From contig NC_061513.1 in NCBI RefSeq assembly GCF_022539505.1, positions 179,954,017-180,018,016 on the forward strand: a DNA stretch of 64,000 nt, read 5' to 3'. Below the pieces are notes generated by a model. That model was not told the origin of the DNA and did not search any database. It saw only the letters and a program-made list of their open reading frames with translations. The position numbers were made by a program, and so were the translations under genes. Source of the stretch: Lolium rigidum. Lineage: Eukaryota; Streptophyta; Magnoliopsida; Poales; Poaceae. Below, in pieces: positions 55,339 to 64,000 of this stretch. Numbering within the stretch: the stretch's first letter is position 1; every line of letters starts with the position of its first letter.

Positions 55339-58300
55339 TGTAATATCCCAGGTAATGGGGTTACAAAAATAGAGGAAACAGATGTGTGCATTGCATTCAT
55401 GCATAGAAAATCTGGGGAATTTTCGCGCTTTAAAGTAAAACAGATCACAATGAATCGAAGTTTCACTTGACCTTGGTGGAATTGAAGTAGCTCATCAAGT
55501 CAAGCGCTATAAACCTCAATGTGACTTTGCTAAAACCTTGTTTTGGGTAGAGATGATTTGATCTAAGGGGTTAGATCAAATGGAACTAATAATCAACACA
55601 ACAACACTTTACTCAATGATCAATTGCTTGATCTTATAACATTACAAACCAAGTAAGAATAAAATGGAGAAACCATTCTTAACTTATCTTTTCCATGTCT
55701 TAAGCTAATCCCTGATCCTACCATTAACCTCATGGTATCCATTTTACTCCATTCATGGAAAAATAACAAGGAGATCAACTCTAGAAATATATATTCCTCT
55801 CTACTACATATTAATATACATCAAACCTAGAGAGGTGAGAGTTCTATAGTATTTATTAAAGAAGCAATAACAAAACTTGGGTTAAACCTTGGATATAAAT
55901 CCAAGGATTCAAATCATCATCTTTAAGACAATCCTAGAGAGAGATAACCATTAATGTTAAAACATAGATCTGGAAGATCACATCAACCTCTATGGAACCT
56001 AATATTAGGTTAGCATTGAAGTCCTTCCCAAATGAGAGAGCTTATCCATACTAATCCTAGTCTATCTATTCAAATATCCAAATGGTTAAACCATCAGTTC
56101 TTGGGGGAAAATTAAGTAAATATCTCAGGCATTCCCCGGGATATAAAACTATTAAGATAACCATGACCATGACCATCCTAGAAAGTAAAATAGAAGTGAT
56201 ATATCCTAGTTGATCAAGACAATGCTTGATCATGGAAGTGAGAACCCATTCCATTAGAAATAATTTAGGAAGCCAAACCTTGATCATTATGAATTGAGTG
56301 ATGATCATAAACCCTAAGAACTTGAGGTAAAGATATTAAGAACAAGTTGATCATGCTTAATACATGATCATGCTCTTGAGGTATGTGAGGATAATTTAAA
56401 CCTTAATAAGATAAGTAGATATCATTCACCACATGAAATTATAGGGAGGTAACTAATAAGCAATCCTAGGTTTATATTCCAATCTATAATTGTAAATCAA
56501 TTGGTGATAATAAGTAGAATCTTACCACATCTATTTTCTCATTCATTCATCAATTAATGAACCTAAGGGAACCTTAGAGTTAAACACTATACTTCATATG
56601 GTGAGAAACCATATATCCATATGACCAAAGTTAACTATAAAAAGAACTATAACTACTATAGTTACTTTAATTATTCATTAAGGATACTAAGAGAAGCTAA
56701 TTGGTAGAAGATAAAATTAATTCTCAAAATCTTAGTAACTAGAGGAGAACATAAAATGTTAAGTAAGCTACCACATTATCATGGTTGGGGGAGATTAAAC
56801 CCTAGCACATGCAATATGGTGACATCTCATTTCTCCACCCCGAATTAAATTTCAACCCTAGTTTGAGTAACACTTGGGTGATCACAAATAAAACCTAAAC
56901 CACAATTAAGATTCAAACCATGTGTCATTAGGTAAATAGCATTGGAACCATAGATTTGCACATCAAATAAATCTTATGCTTCAATTCCTGAACATAAGCA
57001 AAATCTTGTGCTACACTTTACAATTGAAACCATATGTATGGTGAGCAACCACTTAACCCATTAATCAAGATCAAACCATGATGAGAGTAGAATTACTCTA
57101 AGTACTTCAAGGTACTAGTAAAATACCATATTAGTGATAACCTTGACATAGAGTGATAATCAAAACTTCAAGATCTTAATAAATAGAGGATCACATAAAA
57201 TCATATGCAGGGAACTAAATTCTCAATGAAGAGCTCAAACCCTAATGATAAATTCTAAAACACCTAGAGTAGGAATTATCAACTCTTTATAAGTAAAAAG
57301 AGAGTTGCAATTCAAATAAAAAGGGAACTTAAAGAACACCTATAATCATGCTTAATTGATATGTTGAATAAGCCCATATGTATGAAATAGAATCAAATAT
57401 AAAATGCATTCTTCTAATAAGAAAATGGTGTAATAACCATTTCATTAATTCTTCATGGAATTAACCTCATTGAAATACCTGCAAAATAGAAAAGAATGGA
57501 AATTAAATTAAAAACAGAATACAAAATAGGAAATACAAAACAGTAAATGAATAAAAGAAAGGAAGAGAAAATGGACTTACCTGGACCACCGCCAGCCGAA
57601 GGAGCCCAACAAGGCAGCCCAACAACGAGCCCGAACCGACCCACCCATCAGCCCAAGTACCCTTTCGTTAAAAATAACAAGGAGACGGTCGTCCTCATCC
57701 CTTTCTGGCGCATGGAGGCCACCGCGACGCCGTGGTGAGCTTCTCCTCGCGCTGGCGCCATCTCCTCGACCGAAACCGTGACACGGCACGCGCCTAGGCG
57801 CCGTATAAAAGCTCGGGACGAACCCTAGTCGCCCTCTTCTTCCTCATGGTCTCAATTTCTTCTCAAGTCGGAACCACGGCCGCACCCCTTCACCATTACC
57901 GCCGTCGTTAGAGGCTTCCCCGACGACCATGAGATGGACGAGGAGAAGCGCCGTGCTACGCCAAGCCTCCTGGTTGAAGGAATCGCGAAGAGAGGGTCCC
58001 AGAAGCCGCCAATCCTCCGTTCCCTTTCGCCGGTATACCGCGGGGAAATGGAAATCGCCGTCGTCTTCGTCTCCGATTGCCTTCCCCGACCATCTGTGAA
58101 GCATCACGGTGAGCTAGCGCACCTCCCAAGCTCTTAATTGTTCCGATTCATAGCCTGTAGCTCACGATAGCGTGTTGGCCGGATTTGCTCCGCCGCGGCC
58201 TTGTTCTCCGGCGAAGTTCCGGCGAACCATTCGAAGAACCACCACCACCGCTGTACTCGGCATGTCAAGGGGATTCGGAAAAGCCCGGCCGCGCGTCCGG

Positions 58301-61300
58301 GGTGCCGTAAAACGGCGGCGCCGCCGCGTGCCGACTCGCCGGCGTTTAACCGCCGGTAGAGTCAAATTCCCGGTCAACTTTGACTGGTCGCTGCTCACGT
58401 GGCAGCCGACGTGTCACTAACCCCACCGGTCAGTGACTAGGGTTAGGATCTGCCACGGTACAAATAGTAATTCCACTTAATTTAAATTCCAGAAAAGTTC
58501 TGCAACTTCAAATAAATCTAGAAAATCCAATTTAAGTCAGAAAAATATAAAGAAGATATTGAAATTCTTAGAAAAGTAAACTCTACCCAATAAAAATATG
58601 AAATGAAATTTTTAATTTTAATAAAAATTTAATTATTTAATACTTGTTATTTAAGCCTTATTTATTAATTCTAAATTCAATTAAATTCAATAAATAAGGA
58701 AAACTTTAAAAATCAAATTGAAACCAGTAAATAAAGAAAGAAAACTTTAAAACTAATTTTTCTTTATTATTTTATTAAATCCTTATTAAAGGGTTTAAAA
58801 CCCTGATTAGTGATTATCCTAATTATTAATTCATTAAAAATAATAAAATGCCAAACCCAACATTGTTTTATTTCTAAGTTATTAATAACTTCAATTTCCT
58901 TATTGAAGTTATTAATCCAAGAATTATAGGGTAACTAGAAAAACCTAGTTCCATATGGTAGAAAAACAGGAATTCATAATTGTATGTGAAAACCAAAACC
59001 CTAATTCAACTAAAAACCCTAACTCCATTGGGAACCTTAGTTCCATTATTACATGTAAACCCTAAATTGCTTCTAACCTAAAACCCTAGGTTAGAACATG
59101 TGATCATGATACCTATTTCCCAAATCATAGGACCATAGTAGCAACTAAATACTTGTCCTGGTCACATAAAATGTAGGAGACCTATCACCAATATATGGGT
59201 ATTCCATATATTCATCTTCATCGAACCTAAATAATTAAGTAGGGTCAACCAAGTGTAAACCCTAAATCCTATTGCCAAAGCTATCATCCTTATTCATTCT
59301 TAATTAGCATCACACCATTGTGATGAACCCTAAATGCAAACATGGCCACTTTGTGCATCCTATTCCATACACACTAAACCCTATTAGTGTGAGATAATTA
59401 TTGAACATACTACTTAGGAAACCACCATTCCTTACTTAGTGAATCCAATAGCAAACCCTAGACAACCTCAACCCTAATTGCAATACTTCTTATTATTTAA
59501 GAAGTGTGTTCTTCAAAAGTTATTCTTTTGAAGTAAACAAGAGAGTCATCATCAACCCTGCCTAACAAGACATATAAATCCTAGCTATCTATTACCACTA
59601 AGATATATCCCCATGATAGCAACCAATAATTGCTTAAGATGCTTATGCTTCACTAAAACCTTACAAGCCTAATAGATAATGAATCCAACTAGGTTTTGAT
59701 CCAATTACCACTTACTCCGTAAAACGATTAGAACCATAGAAAACCATAGAACCCCACAAATCTAATAATCATACTTGTTCTTTATTAAATAACATGTTCT
59801 TCAAAAGTTATTCTTTTAAAGAATATAGTAAGTAATCATCAACCATGCATTATAGGGCTTAAAATTGACAACTGTTCTTTACTTATTATACAATTACTAT
59901 TCCTGAGTGTGTATGATTGTTACTATGAATTTTACCACTTGCTTATGATTCTAAAACTACACAACCCTGAATAAGAACCTTATTTGTGAATCACTCTAAA
60001 AGTGCAACACATCCTGAACTAATCATTACCACCAACTAATCCTAAATCATCGGGGTTAGGTCACGCTTAGAGCGATTGCATCTCATTCCTATGCATTATT
60101 GCATCATTGCCAATCTTTAAACATCGTCCTTACGGACGATGATGCTATTTCAGAATTTGGAGTTATTACGCATCGAAGACATTGTCTGCATAATCTTGCA
60201 GCCAAGAAAGGCAAGTTCATCACTTGCTCATGTCATTTGAGTATCTTTATCAAATTACTTGCAAAGTACTATGATTATCACTATTGCATAAAAACCAAAA
60301 CCACTACTTTCATAACTATGAATATGACTATGTGGTGGGCAATGGAACCATGGATCGTGTTGATATGGTGGAGGTTCCATTGCACGGGTTTATATCCATC
60401 TAGGATTAAACAACAAATGTCGCCGATGATTCTTGTGCCGTAATACCCGTGTTAACCATAAGATCCGGAGTGGGACGGAGTAGTCAAAAGTGTTTCCACC
60501 TCTCGTTCATCAACGGATGCGCTTTACCGTAGTACACTTGTAATCCAAGGGGGCAAGCTGGTGAGGCTGGGGAATCCTAAGTCCCCACGGCATAGTCCGT
60601 AGTACACTTGTCGCCCGAAGGAGCAAGATGGTGAGGCCGGGGAGTCCTAAGTCCCCACGGTATTGCGGTCTAGGATGGGTTGCAACCACCGGCGTAGGAG
60701 TGTATGGTAGAGCCCAAGCATCGTTGTCGTGGTCGGGGTCCACCTTGAAATCTACGGGAATAATGGGACCGACGTGGACCCAGGGTCGGCGCATGCAACA
60801 ACGGGTGGGTGTTCGAGGTAGCGGAGGAACATGATTGGCTAGACCTTATACCGGGCCTCACACCATAGGAAGTGTGGACGAGAACATGACTCGGTTGGCA
60901 CCAAGGTTAAGATCTCTTATGGGTAAAGCAACACACCTCTGCAGAGTGTAATGAACCGTGACCTGTCACTCCCTGTTCCGGGATATGGAACTGCGAACGC
61001 GGCCGGAAAGGAGCTCCATGAAGTTCTAGTAAACCGGTGAAGGCTGACGGACATAGTTCTTCTGAATAAAAGCAACCTCTTGAAGAAATGATTATGAAAA
61101 CCTGCATTGGTATTAGACTTTCTGGTCTAATGCCGTAGCTAGTGCATTAAACACCTCTTTTCTATAATGAACTTGTTGAGTACGCTCGTACTCATCCCAC
61201 TCTTAAATCCCCTGCTTAGATATGAAGACATCAAAGGAGGATCTACGAAGTGCAACTCGAAGGCCGAGGAGTCAACAACTACTTCAAGAGACAGTACCTC

Positions 61301-61684
61301 GTCGGAGGAGTCGAATACCACATCCAACAAGGAGAAACCTAGATTAGCAATAGAAAGGAACTAGCTTCCTAAACTAGCTCCTATCTAGCTAGAATCTATT
61401 CATAGCCTCGGTAGCTAGTTAAATACTCTACAAATAGAGTTCGTGTTAGGATTAGACTACGAGTCGTTCTTCCGGAGTTATCTGCAGTTTTACCTCATTG
61501 TAAAGTAGGAGGCTGTGGCTGATCTTATGTAACGTAGTCGATGTTGTAATTCTATAGACATGCCTTGGACCCGCATATGTTTCGTTGTACCACTCGAGCG
61601 ATATAATACTCGTGGAACTGTGTTTCATTGGTGTTATATCAGACTTGCATACTACACCATGCAGTGGTATGCCGGGTCTCCACA
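55339..61684 (+). repeat. LARD-like LTR 2 (shared middle LTR)
   Basis: 6346 bp, near-identical to LTR 1. Most differences I could see are one- to two-base changes at CTG/CTCG and CAG sites, for example CTCG 51711-51714 against CTG 60939-60941. TATAAAA lies at 57804-57810. Confidence 0.78.
57804..57810 (+). promoter_or_regulatory. TATA box of LARD-like LTR 2
   Basis: Same sequence and context as 48571-48577. Confidence 0.6.
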
Positions 61685-61687
61685 GCT

Positions 61688-61700
61688 TGGTATCGTAGCA
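61688..61700 (+). other. Altered primer-binding site, unit 2
   Basis: TGGTATCGTAGCA at the position of TGGTATCAGAGCA in unit 1: the CAGA of the site reads CGTA, and an extra C precedes the site. The same CAGAG to CGTAG change occurs near 61533 compared with 52305, so a systematic error is possible. Confidence 0.6.
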
Positions 61701-64000
61701 AATGCTTTGACCCTAGGATTAAAACCCTTTAAAGGAGACCTATAGGATTGGTAGTGTCTATAGGAAGTTGTCTTAGGTGAACCAAATCTTTTTATGACTT
61801 GAGATGGATATTCACTTGAGAATAATCCTGACACACTCGAGTCAACATTTCCGACTTAGCTTACCAAGATAAAGTAAAGTTAGTTAGCTAATTCCAAACA
61901 TGTAGAACATCATTAAATCCTTAAAACAATAGATGAGTAGATCACAGTTGGTATACAATTCATGGTAGTCCAAAGAGAGGATACAACCATAAGGAAGCTA
62001 TCATATTGGAAGATGTGTACCAACATATATTATGATTAAGTAAGAGTTATTCTGATCTATAATAGAAGAGATAACAAGTGATGAAGATAAGTGTATAAGG
62101 TAAATATCTTACTAGAAGATGTAGACCAATGCAAGTAATGGGTAAGTAAATTATCCAAACTTGTAAAACAATTGATAGTAAGTAATAACTATGAGTTATA
62201 TGAGGTAGTATAGACCATGATGAGTCAATCATGGGAGGTAAGGAAGAGTGATAGGAATAATATATGTCTACCTACATGGTAGAGTTGCTAATCATATATG
62301 ATTCACTTGAGAGTCATTATGTGATGAAGTAGAACATCTAAAGTATTTAGGAGGAGTACAATAAGAAGCCAAGTGCTAAACAAATAGTGCAAGAATTGTG
62401 TTCCAAAACAATAAGAAGTGTGCCAAGCACACCATGACCATAGTCTTACAATAGAAACACATGTAAGTATAGGAGCTATAGTCCAATAGTTATGTGTTTA
62501 GAATAACTATGTTAGAATCTAGATATACCATATGAAGGAGTCCCCAACATAATGAAAGCTGAGTTAGTAATTCTAAAGAAAATTAGGTTAACCTTAACCA
62601 TCCCAAACCACTTTGTTTCAAGTTTATCTCATTGCAAATGTGCAATTCAGGTAAAGGTTGAGACAAATAGTAGAATTCCCTATATTCGTGCTAAGTATCA
62701 CAATATAAACCTATAATGTGTGGTGTTATGTACTACACATCAGAGCCTGATGTTTCGAGATGTCTTACTCAACTATTATATTCAGGCTTATGATGGTGTG
62801 TATTATATGCACAAAGCTGATTTTTCTTGGATTTTATTGGATTTTTATTGTTTGACTAGATCCATACATGAAGTTTGACGTTGATATGCAAATGCATGTT
62901 GCAATATCAAGTTCTTACTTGATGCTATAGATCTAGAGGGTAATGGTATTCGTGTGAGGAAGTGACGAATTCTGAATATTTTGAAGACAAGATGAAGGTT
63001 CATCAGAAGAAATGAGTAAAGTTGTGGGAAGTAACCACAATACTCCGAAGGAAGTACAATCAGAAACTCATGCTTACCTCAACCGAGGAGTACTTTAGTA
63101 CATAAGAAGCATGAAGGTAAGAAATATAATGATCATGGTGAAGCTCAAACAGATCCATAGTCAACATAGAAGAGGGAATGCATGGGAAATCACTTAGGAT
63201 ACTATAATCATAGTGTCAGCTAGTGGTTTTCTTGCAACAATAAACCCTCGGAGAAAGGAAGATGACATATGAAATTATAACAGACATAAGAAGACCATAG
63301 TCGATATCAGAAGACCACAATTGGTATAATATCAATACTGCAAGATAAAGTAGAAGATATCTCGTCTAGTTGATCAGAACCTATAATAGAATCCATTTTT
63401 AGATATCAAATAGCCACAGTTGGTATAATAACCATAGCTGGTATCAGTTAGTATTACAAATAGTCCACGATTTAATTATTTGTAACAAGAAGTTGTGAAC
63501 AAATAAAATTTTGTTAACCAAATAACAATGAACTATAAAACATTCAATCAAAGGATCCATGTTGGATGTCCACAATTGAGTGGATACACCACAGATATTC
63601 TTCGCAAAACCTAAGAAGAGTATAACCATAAGTTACACCTAGACCAATATTCTAATCATAAGTCCAATTGTTGGAATAAAAGGAGTTAAAGACTATAAGA
63701 AAACTCTAAGGGGTAGAGTAAAGATTGAGTTAGATGTACGATAACTCAATACTTTGAGCATAATAGAAGAAGAAGGTCTGAACTGAGAGGAAGTTCGATC
63801 TTATTTTCATAAGATTATCGAACACTACTTTCAGATGGATGTCAGGCTAGAAGCCGAGGTTCATACCTCGAGGAAGTAAGAAATTGGATCATAACTTGAG
63901 CAAGTGAGTAATATTTACTCAGAAGTACGATAGCTCAAGTCAGCTAAGTTTAATGAAGTTGGACGAAGAAAATACCAAAGACCAAATAAAGCTCTAGATG
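61701..64000 (+). other. Non-coding internal domain of LARD-like element, unit 2 (partial)
   Basis: Repeats 52474-54767 closely to the end of the window, again without a gene. Confidence 0.75.

Larger units (their letters stand above)
46106..64000 (+). mobile_element. LARD-like retroelement in tandem (LTR-internal-LTR-internal, right end outside window)
   Basis: A 9233-bp unit is repeated head to tail: 46106-55338 and 55339 to beyond 64000. Each unit starts TGTAATATCCCAGG. The first is preceded by unrelated sequence (GATAA as presumed target duplication). The second follows AGTTTAAGGGGTAGAGAC, a typical gypsy polypurine tract. Neither internal region holds a gag or pol frame, so this fits a large retrotransposon derivative (LARD) such as the Sukkula/Erika group. 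The third LTR is expected from about 64570. Confidence 0.8.

Noticed and set aside
1..64000. CRISPR arrays, rRNA or tRNA genes, bacterial operons
   Set aside because: None seen. The tRNA-like strings are retroelement primer-binding sites, and the regularly spaced repeats are LTR or minisatellite sequence in a plant nuclear genome.

Overview
The window is nuclear DNA from a large, repeat-rich grass genome, most probably a Triticeae cereal (wheat, barley, rye or Aegilops type). The reasons are a BARE1/Angela-type copia solo LTR, three Sabrina/WHAM-like gypsy elements with TGATACGTCTC...ACATCA or GCATCA LTRs and a tRNA-Asp primer site, a LARD-like element with LTRs over 6 kb, a Stowaway MITE, and one ordinary intron-containing plant regulatory gene. 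Family names come from recognition of LTR ends and architecture, not from a database search.

Layout. 1-15949 is a stack of nested retrotransposons. The host is a minus-strand copia-type element (LTR 13864-15949, PBS 13851-13862, internal pieces 13557-13850 and 3742-5330). It was invaded by a minus-strand gypsy element (LTR 3183-3741, gag-like remnant 2337-3124), which is itself broken by a plus-strand gypsy element (integrase 1-1305, 3' LTR 1303-2336). It was also invaded by a complete Sabrina-like element (5331-13556) with target duplication CTTAC. 15950-25690 is a low-copy island with the one clear host gene, a four-finger INDETERMINATE-domain (IDD/BIRD) transcription factor on the minus strand (coding exons 21729-21570, 21436-21037, 20199-19326). 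25690-43190 is a second nest. A decayed gypsy relic hosts a PIF/Harbinger-type DNA element carrying an intact AP2/ERF-like reading frame (26680-27963, target duplication TTA). The relic is also split by a Sabrina/WHAM-like element (28305-43114, ATTCT), which contains a copia solo LTR (30588-32354, AAGCG) and a second Sabrina/WHAM-like element (35695-42601, AGCTT). 43191-46105 holds a two-exon gene for a small zf-XS-like zinc finger protein (minus strand, 45105-43919) between repeats that suggest a mobile context. 46106-64000 is a LARD-like retroelement in tandem: LTR (6353 bp), internal (2880 bp), LTR (6346 bp), internal (continuing past the window).

Genes. The IDD factor is the only gene I regard as a normal host gene. 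The AP2/ERF-like and zf-XS-like genes look intact but probably travel with, or were captured by, transposons. All other coding stretches are retroelement proteins or relics: integrase, gag, a gag-protease chain with two nonsense stops and one frame break, and a small acidic reading frame found in two elements that lack gag and pol.

A pattern that cuts across the window: where two copies of one repeat can be compared, differences are concentrated at CAG/CTG, often as CTG against CTCG or CAG against CGAG. Two coding frame breaks fall at such a site. This may be a methylation-linked sequencing error and should be excluded before those breaks are taken as decay. Positions, target duplications and splice sites were read by eye; no alignment or database search was run.
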